A stretch of DNA of 64,000 nt from Chelativorans sp. AA-79 (GCF_029457495.1 NZ_CP120361.1:3426001-3490000); one strand, 5' to 3'; shown: positions 46,944 to 56,533, numbered from the stretch's first letter. Translations and numbers: made by a program. Notes: generated by a model not told the origin, from the letters alone.

Positions 46944-47178
46944 CCCCTCTCTTGCAAATTCTAAGGACTTGGGCTTTCGCCCAAGACCAAGAATTTGCTT
47001 TCTCCCCCGCCAAGGGGGAGATAGGCGCGCTGCAATACCGTCTTTGCAAATCTCCATGTCTGGAGACTGGCCGAGACGGCGGTGCCGCGATCTCTCCCCC
47101 CTTGCGGGAGAGAAAGCGATTTCAACATCTTAGCTGGAGCGAAGCGGAGGCTAAGTGTTAGAAATCGCAAGAGAGGGG
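46944..47178. repeat. Intergenic repeat family A, copy 3
   Basis: About 235 bp with ends CCCCTCTCTTGCAAATTC and GAAATCGCAAGAGAGGGG. The inner order (GACTTGGGC palindrome, CTCCCCC hairpin, right-end hairpin with GCGATTTC/GAAATCGC) is as in copy 1, on the same strand. It fills the gap between the dehydratase gene and the dehydrogenase gene. Confidence 0.88.
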
Positions 47179-47210
47179 GCCTGGCCTCGCCGGACCCCAG
47201 ATCACAAATT

Positions 47211-48956
47211 CTAATGCGAATCCCTGCCCACCGGGCTGCCGCGGCAACCCTTCAGGAAGTCGAAATCCGCGCCGGTGTCCGCGCCCTGCACATGGTCGTG
47301 GAAGAGCTGCGCGTAACCGCCTTCCGGCCGCGTGACGACCGGGCGCCATTCCGCCAGCCGTCTCTCCAACTCCGCTTCGGAGATGTCGAGGTGAAGGCGG
47401 CGGTTCGGCACGTCGAGCTCGATCATGTCGCCATTGCGAACGATCGCGAGCGGGCCGCCGACCGCCGCCTCAGGCGAGGTGTGGAGCACCACGGTGCCAT
47501 AGGCCGTGCCGGACATGCGGGCGTCGGAGATGCGCACCATGTCGGTGATGCCCTTGCGCAGGACTTTTGGCGGCAGGCCCATATTGCCCACTTCCGCCAT
47601 GCCCGGATAGCCCCTCGGTCCGCAGTTCTTGAGCACGAGCACGCAGCTCTCGTCCACATCGAGGGTTTCGTCGTTGATCTTGGCCTTGTAGTCGTCGATG
47701 TCCTCGAAAACCACGGCGCGGCCGCGATGATGCATCAGATGCGGCGAAGCGGCGGAGGGCTTCAGCACCGCGCCCCTGGGCGCGAGATTGCCGCGCAGAA
47801 CGGCGATGCCGCCATGCGGCGTCAGCGCCCGCTCGACCGGCCGGATGACATCGTCGTTCCAGTTCTTGACGTCCTTGACTTCCTCCCATATCGGCCCCCC
47901 GGAGACGGTGAGCGCTTGCCTGTGGAGCCTGCCGCTCTCGCCCAGCATCCTGATGACGACCGGCAGGCCGCCCGCATAAAAGAACTCCTCCATCAGGTAT
48001 TTGCCCGACGGCATGAGGTTGACGATGGTGGGGATCTCGCGGCCGAGCCTGTCCCAATCGTCCAGCGTCAGATCCACGCCGACGCGGCCGGCAAGCGCCA
48101 GAAGATGAATCACGGCATTGGTGGAGCCGCCGATCGCGCCATTGACGCGGATGGCGTTCTCGAAGGCCTGGCGGGTGAGGACATCGGAGGGCTTCAGGTC
48201 GTCCTTCACCATCTGGACGATGCGCCGGCCCGACAGATGCGCCATCACGCGCCGGCGGCTGTCGACGGCGGGAATGGCGGCGTTGCCGGAGAGCGCCATG
48301 CCGAGCGCCTCCGCCATGGAGGCCATGGTGGAGGCGGTGCCCATCGTGTTGCAGGAGCCCGGCGAGCGGCTCATCGCCTGCTCGGCGTCGAGGAAATCCT
48401 CGCGGCTCATCGTGCCGGCCTTGATGGCTTCCGACATCTGCCAGAGCGCGGTGCCGGAGCCGACGCGCTCGCCGCGGAACCAGCCATTGAGCATCGGCCC
48501 GCCGGAAACGAGGATCGCAGGCAGGTCGGTGCTCGCAGCACCCATGAGAAGCGCCGGCGTGGTCTTGTCGCAGCCGCCGAGCAGCACCACGCCGTCGAGC
48601 GGGTTGCCGCGCAGCGCCTCCTCCACATCCATGGCCGCAAGGTTGCGGAACATCATGGCCGAGGGGCGCAGGGCGCTCTCGCCGGTGGAGAAGACCGGGA
48701 ATTCCAGCGGCAGGCCGCCGGCCTCGTAGATGCCGTGCTTCACCCGCTCGGCAAGGTCGCGCAGATGCGCGTTGCAGGGCGTGAGCTGCGACCAGGTGTT
48801 GCAGATGCCGATAACCGGCCGGCCGTCGAAGAGGTCGGCCGGCAGGCCCTGGTTCTTCATCCAGGAGCGATGATAGATGTGGTCGCGCGACGTGCCGCCG
48901 AACCATTCATGGGACCGGAGCTTCCTCGGCCAGGGTTTTGGGGTGAATGCGCTCAT
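47211..48956 (-). CDS. IlvD/Edd-family sugar-acid dehydratase (L-arabinonate/D-galactonate type)
   Basis: A 581-residue Fe-S dehydratase. It begins with RSHEWFGGTSRDHIYHRSWMKNQGLPADLF, a hallmark of L-arabinonate dehydratases. Fe-S ligands are readable as CNTWSQLTPCNAHL, GGCDKTTPALLMG and GSCNTMGTAST. The enzyme removes water from a sugar acid to give the 2-keto-3-deoxy acid. The Rhizobium L-arabinonate dehydratase also accepts D-fuconate and D-galactonate, so one enzyme could serve both sugars. ATG 48956 follows AAAGGAACTCACCC. It is a single gene between repeats of family A and B. Confidence 0.92.
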   Translation of the reverse strand: MSAFTPKPWPRKLRSHEWFGGTSRDHIYHRSWMKNQGLPADLFDGRPVIGICNTWSQLTPCNAHLRDLAERVKHGIYEAGGLPLEFPVFSTGESALRPSAMMFRNLAAMDVEEALRGNPLDGVVLLGGCDKTTPALLMGAASTDLPAILVSGGPMLNGWFRGERVGSGTALWQMSEAIKAGTMSREDFLDAEQAMSRSPGSCNTMGTASTMASMAEALGMALSGNAAIPAVDSRRRVMAHLSGRRIVQMVKDDLKPSDVLTRQAFENAIRVNGAIGGSTNAVIHLLALAGRVGVDLTLDDWDRLGREIPTIVNLMPSGKYLMEEFFYAGGLPVVIRMLGESGRLHRQALTVSGGPIWEEVKDVKNWNDDVIRPVERALTPHGGIAVLRGNLAPRGAVLKPSAASPHLMHHRGRAVVFEDIDDYKAKINDETLDVDESCVLVLKNCGPRGYPGMAEVGNMGLPPKVLRKGITDMVRISDARMSGTAYGTVVLHTSPEAAVGGPLAIVRNGDMIELDVPNRRLHLDISEAELERRLAEWRPVVTRPEGGYAQLFHDHVQGADTGADFDFLKGCRGSPVGRDSH

Positions 48957-49036
48957 GGGTGAGTTCCTTTCCGGGTCCGCCGTCCGGAGTGTGGGTTCAG
49001 TATGCTGGTAGAAATGGAAGGTTAGCGGCCGTCGCG

Positions 49037-49191
49037 CCCCCATCTGGCCTGCCGGCCATCTCCCCCTCAAGGGGGGAGATCACCCCGGCCGCTCGGCTTC
49101 GCCCATCCTTCAAGGCCGACGATTGGCGAAAACCCTCGCGAAAGCCGATCTCCCCCCTTGAGGGGGAGATGGCCGGCAGGCCAGAGAGGGG
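49037..49191. repeat. Intergenic repeat family B, copy 2
   Basis: About 155 bp with ends CATCTGGCCTGCCGGCCATC and GATGGCCGGCAGGCCAGAG and with CTCCCCCTCAAGGGGGGAG and CTCCCCCCTTGAGGGGGAG in the arms. It lies between the sugar-acid dehydratase gene and gguC. Confidence 0.88.
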
Positions 49192-49224
49192 TGATGAGGG
49201 GCCAGGTCCTTCAAGCATCTGTTT

Positions 49225-50196
49225 CTAAAGCGCCGTGACCTTCGTCTCGCGCTTCCCTTCCCGCTTGTGCGGGTTTCTCAGCGGCAGGCCGAAATCGGGC
49301 GCCGATATCTCCCACACATCGCCCTCGCCGCAGGAAATCCCCTCCGCGAAGGAGAGCGTCGCCGTGCCGAACATGTGCACGTGCAGGTCGCCGGGCTGGC
49401 AGAAGAGCGTGTATTTGAAGTGGTGGTGCTCCAGATTGGCGATCGTGTGGGACATGTTGTCCTCGCCGGAGAGGAATTCCTTCTCCCAGACCACCTTGCC
49501 GTCGCGCAGGATGCGTGAGGTGCCGCGGATGTCCCTCGGCAGATCCCCCACCAGAAGCTCGGGGCCGAAGGAGGCGGGCCGGAGCTTGGAATGCGCCAGA
49601 TAGAGATAGTTGATGCGCTCCGTCACATGGTCGGAGAACTCGTTGGCAAGAGAGAACCCCACCCGGAACGGCCGGCAATCCCGGCCGATCAGGTAGAAGC
49701 CGGCGATCTCCGGCTCCTCGCCGCCGTCGAGCGCGCAGTCGGGCGAGACGAGCGGGTCGCCGGAGGCCACGGCCGCTGTCCCCGTGCCCTTGTAGAACCA
49801 CTCCGGCTGCACGCCCTCCTTGCCCGCTGCAGGCTTGCCGCCCTCGATCCCCATGCGGAACATCTTCATGGAATCGGTCATGCCGGCGGTGTCGGCTTCG
49901 GCGTGCATGGCATCGCGCGCGGAGGCCGAGCCCAGATGGGTGAGGCCCGTGCCGGTCAGGAACATATGCGCCGGATCGGGGTGGCGCACGGGAACGTCGA
50001 GCGCGCCTTCGGCAGCGAGCTTCTGCAGATCCACGGCCTCGCCCACCCCGTGCCTGTCGATGGCCGCAGAAAGTGCCTCTCCCGCCTCGATCGCTTCCAT
50101 CGCGAGCGCGTAGGTGCTCGCCGCGCCTTTGACGAGACGCGCGTCCGTTCCCCGGCGGCAGACCACGCCGCCCTTCTTCAACTGCGAAAGATGCAT
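49225..50196 (-). CDS. gguC: GguC, FAH-superfamily protein (AraD1)
   Basis: A 323-residue protein of the fumarylacetoacetate hydrolase superfamily. The GguC/AraD1 branch is known only from gene context with gguA and gguB. It starts MHLSQLKKGGVVCRRGTDARLV. The fold segments MFLTGTGLTHLGSASARDAMH, MFRMGIEGGKPAAGKEGVQPEWFYKG and FSLANEFSDHVTERINYLYLAHSKLR fit. Enzymes of this superfamily can dehydrate 2-keto-3-deoxy sugar acids (e.g. archaeal KdaD). ATG 50196 follows GAGGAAAGTGGC. It is the last gene of chvE-gguA-gguB-gguC. Confidence 0.9.
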   Translation of the reverse strand: MHLSQLKKGGVVCRRGTDARLVKGAASTYALAMEAIEAGEALSAAIDRHGVGEAVDLQKLAAEGALDVPVRHPDPAHMFLTGTGLTHLGSASARDAMHAEADTAGMTDSMKMFRMGIEGGKPAAGKEGVQPEWFYKGTGTAAVASGDPLVSPDCALDGGEEPEIAGFYLIGRDCRPFRVGFSLANEFSDHVTERINYLYLAHSKLRPASFGPELLVGDLPRDIRGTSRILRDGKVVWEKEFLSGEDNMSHTIANLEHHHFKYTLFCQPGDLHVHMFGTATLSFAEGISCGEGDVWEISAPDFGLPLRNPHKREGKRETKVTAL

Positions 50197-50210
50197 GCCA
50201 CTTTCCTCGC

Positions 50211-51431
50211 TCAAGCCGCCTTGTTCTTGTTGTAGACATCGAAGATCACGGCCGCGAGCAGCACGAGACCCTTGATGACCTGCTGATAGTCGATGCCGAT
50301 GCCGAGGATCGACATGCCGTTGTTCATCACGCCCATGATGAAGGCGCCGACCACGGCCCCCACGATCTTGCCCACGCCGCCGGACATGGACGCTCCGCCG
50401 ATGAAGACGGCGGCGATCACGTCGAGCTCGAAGGAGACGCCGGCCTTGGGCGTGGCCGTGTTGAGGCGGGCGGCGAAGATCAGGCCGGCAAGGGCGGCCA
50501 GCATGCCCATATTGGCGAAGGTCAGGAAGGTGAGCCGCTCCGTGCGGATGCCCGAGAGCTTCGCCGCCTTCTCGTTGCCGCCGAGCGCATAGATGCGGCG
50601 GCCGATCGTGGTCGAGTTGGTGAGGAAGGTGTAGGCCACCGTCAGCACAGCCATGGTGATGAGCACGTTGGGGAAGCCGCGATAGGTGGCGAGCAGATAG
50701 GAAAGGAAGATGATGGCCGCGGCGATCAGCCCGTTCTTGGCGGCGAAGAAGGCGAAGGGCTCGTCCTCGGTGCCATATTTCGTATGGCGCTGGCGGTTGC
50801 GCACCGCCATGAACACCAGGATCGCCGCCGTCGCCGCCCCCAGCAGGACCGCCGTCACATTGGGCCGGCCGACGCCGAAGACGTCCGGAACGAAGCCGGT
50901 GCTCAAAAGCTGGAACGAGCGCGGGAACGGGCCTACGGATTGCCCTTCCAGGACCCACAGCGTGAGGCCGCGGAAGACCAGCATGCCGGCGAGCGTCACG
51001 ATGAAGGAGGGAATGCGCCAATAGGCGATCCAGTAGCCCTGCGCCGCGCCGATCAGCCCTCCCAGCACAAGGCAGGCGACCACCACGAGGAGTGGCGGTA
51101 GATCGTAATGCACGAGCATCACCGCCGCCACGGCGCCCACGAAGCCCACCACGGAGCCGACCGACAGGTCGATGTGGCCCGACACGATGACGAGCAGCAT
51201 GCCCAGCGCCATGATGACGATGTAGCTGTTCTGCAGGATGAGATTGGTGAGGTTGACGGGCCGCATCAAGGTGCCGTCGGTCACCACCTGGAAGAAGGCC
51301 ATGATGACGACCAGCGCGAGCAGCATGCCGTATTCGCGCACATGGGTCTTGAGATGGCCGCCGATGGTGGCCGTGGCGCTTTCCACCTTGACCTCGGCCG
51401 CCTTTCTCTGACGAGCGGACAGTTCTGACAT
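50211..51431 (-). CDS. gguB: GguB, permease of the multiple-sugar ABC transporter
   Basis: A 406-residue inner-membrane permease of the RbsC/XylH type. It has about ten hydrophobic helices, including YIVIMALGMLLVIVSGHIDLSVGSVVGF. The coupling-loop region is GRRIYALGGNEKAAKLSGIRTERLTFLTFA. It partners with GguA and ChvE for uptake of galactose, arabinose and related sugars. ATG 51431 lies five bases after the gguA stop and a GAGG is a few bases before. Confidence 0.95.
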   Translation of the reverse strand: MSELSARQRKAAEVKVESATATIGGHLKTHVREYGMLLALVVIMAFFQVVTDGTLMRPVNLTNLILQNSYIVIMALGMLLVIVSGHIDLSVGSVVGFVGAVAAVMLVHYDLPPLLVVVACLVLGGLIGAAQGYWIAYWRIPSFIVTLAGMLVFRGLTLWVLEGQSVGPFPRSFQLLSTGFVPDVFGVGRPNVTAVLLGAATAAILVFMAVRNRQRHTKYGTEDEPFAFFAAKNGLIAAAIIFLSYLLATYRGFPNVLITMAVLTVAYTFLTNSTTIGRRIYALGGNEKAAKLSGIRTERLTFLTFANMGMLAALAGLIFAARLNTATPKAGVSFELDVIAAVFIGGASMSGGVGKIVGAVVGAFIMGVMNNGMSILGIGIDYQQVIKGLVLLAAVIFDVYNKNKAA

Positions 51432-51435
51432 TTCG

Positions 51436-52968
51436 TTATGACCTCACGATCATGGACATGATCTTCTCCTGGCTCGCCTCGCTCGCCGCGAGTTCGCCGA
51501 CGATCGCGCCCTCGTTCATGACATAGATGCGGTCGCACATGCCGAGCAATTCCGGCATCTCGGAGGAGATCATGACGACCCCCTTCCCCTGCCCCGCAAG
51601 CTCGTTGATGATGCCGTAGATCTCGAACTTCGCGCCGACATCGATGCCGCGCGTCGGTTCGTCGAGGATCAGCACCTCCGGCTCGGTGAAAAGCCATTTG
51701 GCCAGCACCACCTTCTGCTGGTTGCCGCCCGAGAGATTCATCACCTTCTGGAAAACGCTCGGCGTGCGCACGCCCAGGGCCTTGCGGTAGCGCTCCGCCA
51801 CCTGCCGCTCCTCGGCATCGTCGATGACGCCGTTTTTCGCCACCCGCATCAGGTTGGCGAGCGTGGTGTTGCGCAGGATGTTCTCTTCCAGGACGAGACC
51901 GAGGGCCTTTCGGTCCTCGGTCACATAGGCAAGGCCGTTGGCCACGGCGCGGTTGACGGTGGAGACGTCGATCTCCTTGCCGCGCAGCCTGACGGAGCCG
52001 GAAATGTCGCGGCCGTAACTGCGGCCGAAGAGGCTCATGGCAAGCTCCGTCCGGCCCGAGCCCATCAGGCCCGCGATCCCCACCACCTCGCCGGCCGCCA
52101 CGCGCAGCGACGCGCCGCGAATCACCTGCCGGTCCGATTGCTGCGGATGCCAGACGTTCCAGTCCGACACCTCCAAGAGCGTCTCGCCGATTTTCGGCGT
52201 GCGCTCGGGGTAACGGTGCGCCATGTCGCGGCCCACCATGTCGCGGATGATGTGCTCCTCGCTGATCGTCTCCCGGTGGCAGTCGAGCGTGGAGACCGTC
52301 TTGCCGTCGCGCAGCACGGTGATGGTGTCCGCCACGCGGCTCACTTCGTTGAGCTTGTGCGAGATCAGGATGGAGGAGATGCCTTGCGCCTTGAATTCGA
52401 GCAGGAGGTCGAGGAGCTTCTGGCTGTCCTCCTCCTGGAGGGCGGCCGTGGGCTCGTCGAGGATGAGAAGCTTGACCTCCTTCGAAAGCGCCTTGGCGAT
52501 CTCCACGAGCTGCTGCTTGCCGACGCCCAGCGTGTCCACGCGGGCGGAGGGCTTCTCCCTCAGCCCGACCTTGCGCAGCAGCGCCTCGGTGCGCGCGTTC
52601 GTTTCGGGCCAGTCGATCACCCCGCCCCGCGCGACCTCGTTGCCGAGGAAGATGTTCTCGGCGATCGACAGGAGCGGCACCAGCGCGAGCTCCTGGTGGA
52701 TGATGATGATGCCGACCTCTTCGCTGTCGGCGATCCCCGAAAAGGCCACGGGCCGCCCCTCGAAGACGATCTCGCCTTCATAGGAGCCCGCCGGATAGAC
52801 GCCGGAGAGCACCTTCATCAGTGTGGATTTGCCGGCGCCGTTCTCGCCGACGAGCGCATGGATTTCGCCATGCGCCACCTTCAGGTTGACGTCGTCCAGA
52901 GCCTTCACGCCGGGAAAGCTCTTGGTGATGCCGCGCATCTCCAGAATGGGTTCCATGGAGACTTCCAT
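51436..52968 (-). CDS. gguA: GguA, ATPase of the multiple-sugar ABC transporter
   Basis: A 510-residue tandem ATPase of the sugar ABC family (RbsA/XylG type). The first domain has Walker [10 protein letters not shown], and Q loop IHQELALV; Walker [12 protein letters not shown]. The second half has GLMGSGRTE and [15 protein letters not shown] followed by [18 protein letters not shown] 52968 follows GGAGGCAATGGT, whose GAGAGGAGG belongs partly to the end of a family A repeat. It is separated from chvE by that repeat and by a hairpin. Confidence 0.95.
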   Translation of the reverse strand: MEVSMEPILEMRGITKSFPGVKALDDVNLKVAHGEIHALVGENGAGKSTLMKVLSGVYPAGSYEGEIVFEGRPVAFSGIADSEEVGIIIIHQELALVPLLSIAENIFLGNEVARGGVIDWPETNARTEALLRKVGLREKPSARVDTLGVGKQQLVEIAKALSKEVKLLILDEPTAALQEEDSQKLLDLLLEFKAQGISSILISHKLNEVSRVADTITVLRDGKTVSTLDCHRETISEEHIIRDMVGRDMAHRYPERTPKIGETLLEVSDWNVWHPQQSDRQVIRGASLRVAAGEVVGIAGLMGSGRTELAMSLFGRSYGRDISGSVRLRGKEIDVSTVNRAVANGLAYVTEDRKALGLVLEENILRNTTLANLMRVAKNGVIDDAEERQVAERYRKALGVRTPSVFQKVMNLSGGNQQKVVLAKWLFTEPEVLILDEPTRGIDVGAKFEIYGIINELAGQGKGVVMISSEMPELLGMCDRIYVMNEGAIVGELAASEASQEKIMSMIVRS

Positions 52969-52978
52969 ACCATTGCCT

Positions 52979-53197
52979 CCTCTCTTGGAAATTCCAAGGA
53001 CTTGGCTTCGCCAAGCCCAGGAATTTGCTTTCTCCCCCGCCAAGGGGGAGATAACGCCTGCATCACCGCTTCTGCCAATCGCAAAACCCTGGCGAGTGAT
53101 AGCGGCAAGCCTGCAGTACGCCATCTCCCCCTTGGCGGGGGAGAAAGCGATTTCAACATCTAGCGAAGCCAAGTGTTAGAAATCGCAAGAGAGGGGG
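52979..53197. repeat. Intergenic repeat family A, copy 4 (between chvE and gguA)
   Basis: About 219 bp, with ends CCTCTCTTGG and GCAAGAGAGGGGG, slightly shorter than the other copies in the right hairpin (the AAGCGGAGG part is missing). It has the same orientation as the other three. It interrupts the chvE-gguABC operon, and the gguA ribosome binding site reads into its left end. Confidence 0.88.
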
Positions 53198-53223
53198 CTG
53201 TTGCAAACCATTTAACTCAAGGG

Positions 53224-53248
53224 AACCCGGCCCTCTTCGGGCCGAGTT
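53224..53248 (-). terminator. Hairpin after chvE
   Basis: On the minus strand AACTCGGCCC and GGGCCGGGTT form a 10-bp stem (one mismatch) with a GAAGA loop, directly after the chvE stop. It lacks a T run, so it may slow or partly end transcription or protect the chvE message from decay, as in many binding-protein operons. Confidence 0.65.
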
Positions 53249-53259
53249 CGCTCGTTAGA

Positions 53260-54327
53260 TTATTGAACCTGATCCATGGTGTAGTAGCCGCTGCCGATCA
53301 GGATCTCCTCCCAGTTGGACTTGTCGACCAGCACGGGCTTCAGGAGGTAGGACGGCACGACCTTGACGCCGTTGTCGTAGGTCTCGGTGTCGTTGATCTC
53401 CGGCTCGCCGCCCTGCAAGAGCGCATCGACCATGCCCACGGTCACGCGGGCGAGCTCGCGCGTGTCCTTGAAGATGGTGGAATACTGCTCATCGGCAAGG
53501 ATCGACTTCACCGAGGGGATTTCGGCGTCCTGGCCGGTGACGATCGGCATCTTGAGATCGCCCGAGCCGTAGCCCACGCCCTTGACCGAGGAGAGGATGC
53601 CGATGGAAAGACCGTCATAGGGCGAAAGCACGCCACTCACCTGTTTGTCGGTGTAATAGGCGGAAAGGAGGTTGTCCATGCGGGACTGCGCCACCGCGCC
53701 GTCCCAGCGGAGCGTGCCCACCGTGTCCATGCCCATCTGGCCGGACGGGATGACGATCTCGCCGGAATCGATCATGGGCTGCAGCACCGACATGGCGCCG
53801 TCATAGAAGAAATAGGCGTTGTTGTCGTCGGGCGAGCCGCCGAAGAGCTCGACGTTCCAGGGCTTCTGGTCCGGGAAGCGCTCCTTCAGGCCGTCGACCA
53901 GCGAGGTCGCCTGCTGCACGCCCACCTGGAAATTGTCGAAGGTGGCGTAGTAGTCGACATGCTCGCTGTCGCGGATCAGGCGGTCATAGGCGATGACCTT
54001 GATGTCGGCCGCGGCCGCATTCTCCAGCGCGTTCGACAGCGTGGTGCCGTCGATCGCCGCGATCACCAGCACATTGACGCCCTTGGTGATCATGTTCTCG
54101 ATCTGGGCGAGCTGGTTGGGGATGTCGTCCTCGGCGTATTGAAGATCGGTCTCGTAGCCGGCCGCCTTGAACTGCTCGACCATCGAGTTGCCGTCCGAAA
54201 TCCAGCGGGCCGAAGACTTGGTCGGCATGGCGATGCCGATCAGGCCCTTGTCCTGCGCCTGGGCGGCGCCGGTGAAGAGAGCCGCCCCCAGTGCGAGCGA
54301 AGCGAAAATGGATGTGATTCTTTTCAT
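53260..54327 (-). CDS. chvE: ChvE, periplasmic multiple-sugar-binding protein
   Basis: A 355-residue secreted substrate-binding protein of the xylose/galactose group. It has a signal peptide ([24 protein letters not shown]) and a mature start [40 protein letters not shown]. Binding-site residues around [23 protein letters not shown] and GVLSPYDG fit ChvE-type proteins. In Agrobacterium, ChvE binds galactose, arabinose and other sugars and also assists VirA sensing. ATG 54327 follows GGGGAGGAATAAA. It is divergent from the gbpR-like regulator gene. Confidence 0.95.
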   Translation of the reverse strand: MKRITSIFASLALGAALFTGAAQAQDKGLIGIAMPTKSSARWISDGNSMVEQFKAAGYETDLQYAEDDIPNQLAQIENMITKGVNVLVIAAIDGTTLSNALENAAAADIKVIAYDRLIRDSEHVDYYATFDNFQVGVQQATSLVDGLKERFPDQKPWNVELFGGSPDDNNAYFFYDGAMSVLQPMIDSGEIVIPSGQMGMDTVGTLRWDGAVAQSRMDNLLSAYYTDKQVSGVLSPYDGLSIGILSSVKGVGYGSGDLKMPIVTGQDAEIPSVKSILADEQYSTIFKDTRELARVTVGMVDALLQGGEPEINDTETYDNGVKVVPSYLLKPVLVDKSNWEEILIGSGYYTMDQVQ

Positions 54328-54481
54328 TTTATTCCTCCCCAAAGCCACAGGGCACGGCCCCATGCGGCAACATTTGACCGTGCCCGGCGGTGGTGTGCAA
54401 GAAAGAACTGGATCACCCGATCCGCCGGCGAACCTATTGGACGAGGTTCATACCAATCAAATGCATTTTTTGTCCTTTCAC

Positions 54482-54497
54482 ATACCGGAAGTGGTAT
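54482..54497. promoter_or_regulatory. Candidate GbpR operator
   Basis: The inverted repeat ATACC-N6-GGTAT lies between chvE and the LysR-type regulator, ten bases before the regulator start. Its symmetry and position fit an LTTR autoregulatory site, but the GbpR recognition sequence is not something I can confirm. Confidence 0.45.
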
Positions 54498-54506
54498 ACT
54501 AAGAAG

Positions 54507-55448
54507 ATGCAGAGAGATCCCGCCTCCAGGCTGAAGCTGAGCCATTTCCGCCTCATCGCGGCAGTAGCAGAGCATGGGCAGATGAGCCCGGCCGCAGCCG
54601 CCCTTTCCATGACCCAGCCCGCGGCCTCGCGGATGCTGCGGGAGATCGAGCGGCTCGTCGGCGCTCCCCTCTTCGAGCGCCACGCGAGAGGCATGAGCCC
54701 GACGGAGGTGGGCAGGCTCCTTTCCCGTCACGCGGACACGCTTCTCACCGAAGTGCGCGCGGCCATCGTCGAGGTGGAGGAGTTCAAGCAGGGAAAAGGC
54801 GGGCGCGTGCGGGTGGGCGCGGTCACCGGCGCGGCCGTCGGCTATGTGATGCCGGCGATCCAGAAGCTGAAGGCCACCTCGCCCAACGCGGACGTGCATA
54901 TCGACGTGGCTCCCAGCGACGCGCTGATCCGCGACCTGATGGCCGGCCACTTCGACTTCGTGCTGGGCCGGGTGCCGCCGCCCTTCGACCCGCGCGATTT
55001 CATGATCTCCAGCGGACGCAGCGAAATCGTCGATCTCGTGGTGCGCAGGGACCATCCGCGTGCCGGCGCCAACGCGATGTCGATCATCGATCTCGGCGGC
55101 TACGAATGGATCCTGCAGTCGGTTGGCGCGCCCGTTCGCGTTGCCGTGGAGCGGGCATTCATCGATGCGGGCGGCAGCATCCCGCCGAACATCATCCACA
55201 CGACATCGCTGCTCGCCATGATCGCGCTGCTCGTCACCTCCGATGCCATCGCACCGCTATCGCGCGAGGTCTCGGACCTCCTGGGGGGAAACGGCGGCGG
55301 GCTTGGCCTGGCGATCCTGCCGATCCGCGAGGCGCTGGTCGTCGATCCCTATCACCTGCTCTCGCTCAGGAGCCGGCCGCTCTCCCCGCTTGCCCTCAGG
55401 CTCAAGGGGTTGGTCGTGCAGGAACTGGCGCGGGGCACATCGCCCTGA
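54507..55448 (+). CDS. gbpR: LysR-family regulator, GbpR-like
   Basis: A 313-residue LysR-type regulator. The HTH is LSHFRLIAAVAEHGQMSPAAAALSMTQPAASRMLREIERLVG, and the effector domain follows (VRVGAVTGAAVGYVMPAIQKLKA). In Agrobacterium the gbpR gene lies next to chvE and makes chvE respond to L-arabinose, D-galactose and D-fucose. Divergent placement here and high resemblance in layout support the same role. ATG 54507 follows AAGAAG. The downstream PfkB kinase lies about 110 bases away. Confidence 0.9.
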   Translation: MQRDPASRLKLSHFRLIAAVAEHGQMSPAAAALSMTQPAASRMLREIERLVGAPLFERHARGMSPTEVGRLLSRHADTLLTEVRAAIVEVEEFKQGKGGRVRVGAVTGAAVGYVMPAIQKLKATSPNADVHIDVAPSDALIRDLMAGHFDFVLGRVPPPFDPRDFMISSGRSEIVDLVVRRDHPRAGANAMSIIDLGGYEWILQSVGAPVRVAVERAFIDAGGSIPPNIIHTTSLLAMIALLVTSDAIAPLSREVSDLLGGNGGGLGLAILPIREALVVDPYHLLSLRSRPLSPLALRLKGLVVQELARGTSP

Positions 55449-55558
55449 GTATGCTGGGCCTTCAGCGTGCTGGCGCAACGCCTTGTTTCCGGTGCACAAT
55501 GAGCAGCATAGGATTATAGCAGGCCGGCTGCGTGATTCGGATTTGGAGGGAAGACAGG

Positions 55559-56479
55559 ATGATCCTTTGCTGCGGAGAAGCGCTGATCGACATGCTGCCG
55601 CGCGAGACGGCGGAGGGCGAGGCCGCATTCGCTCCGCATGTCGGAGGGGCGCTTTTCAACAGCGCGGTCGCCCTCGGGCGCCTCGGCGTGCCGGTCTCCT
55701 TTTTCTCCGGCCTCTCCAACGACCTCTTCGGCGCGAAGCTCCAGGCCGCGCTGCGCGCGAGCAAGGTCGATTTCAGCCACGCGGTCATTTCCAGCCGCCC
55801 GACGACGCTCGCCTTCGTCTCGCTGGACCAGGGCCAGGCGAGCTACTTCTTCTACGACGAGAGCTCCGCCGGACGAATGCTCTTCGAGGCCGACCTGCCC
55901 GATCCGGACGACGCGGTGGAGGCGCTGCTCTTCGGCGGGATCAGCCTTGCGACGGAGCCTTGCGGCAGCACCTACGAGGCGCTGATGACGCGCGAGAGCG
56001 CCTCCCGCGTGATCATGCTCGACCCGAACATCCGCCAGGCCTTCATCCGCGACCCGCTGGCGCACAAGGCACGCATGCGGCGCATGATGGCCATCGCCGA
56101 CATCATCAAGATCTCGGAGGAGGACCTCGCCTGGTTCGGCGGGCCGGCTTCGTCCGGGGAGGCCGCGCAGGTGCTCCTCGCCGCGGGCACGAAGCTCGTG
56201 ATCGTCACGAGCGGCGGCAAGGGATCGGCCGCCTACTGGCGCGGGGGAAGCTTCGTCATCAGCGCGCTCAATGTGGACGTGGTGGACACGGTGGGTGCCG
56301 GCGACTCCTTCAATGCCGGCGTGCTCGCCGCACTGCGGAAATCGGGATCGCTGACGAAGGAGCGACTAGGCTCGCTCACGACGGATGTCGTTCGCGACGC
56401 GCTCTCCTTCGCCACGCGCGTCGCCGCCGTCACCGTCTCGCGCGCCGGCGCCAATCCACCCTGGGCGAACGAGATGTGA
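55559..56479 (+). CDS. PfkB-family carbohydrate kinase (fructokinase-like)
   Basis: A 306-residue sugar kinase. The N-terminal CCGEALIDMLPRE and the C-terminal signature DTVGAGDSFNAGVLAAL mark the PfkB family, and APHVGGALFNSAVALGRLG provides the substrate loop. The sequence is most like fructokinases of rhizobia. The exact sugar is inferred. ATG 55559 follows GGAGGGAAGACAGG. It lies downstream of gbpR in the same direction, with a gap of 110 bases. Confidence 0.88.
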   Translation: MILCCGEALIDMLPRETAEGEAAFAPHVGGALFNSAVALGRLGVPVSFFSGLSNDLFGAKLQAALRASKVDFSHAVISSRPTTLAFVSLDQGQASYFFYDESSAGRMLFEADLPDPDDAVEALLFGGISLATEPCGSTYEALMTRESASRVIMLDPNIRQAFIRDPLAHKARMRRMMAIADIIKISEEDLAWFGGPASSGEAAQVLLAAGTKLVIVTSGGKGSAAYWRGGSFVISALNVDVVDTVGAGDSFNAGVLAALRKSGSLTKERLGSLTTDVVRDALSFATRVAAVTVSRAGANPPWANEM

Positions 56480-56533
56480 GAAGAGGCGGCGTCCCGCCGG
56501 GGTGCCGGCGTTCAAGAAGACGCCTGTGGAGGT

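Noticed and set aside
47082..48962. A long plus-strand frame opposite the sugar-acid dehydratase gene
   Set aside because: It is antisense to Fe-S dehydratase motifs and its first part comes from repeat family A.
12408..53197. Family A, B and C repeats as a CRISPR array
   Set aside because: The copies are dispersed, long and palindromic, with no short regular repeats and spacers and no cas genes.
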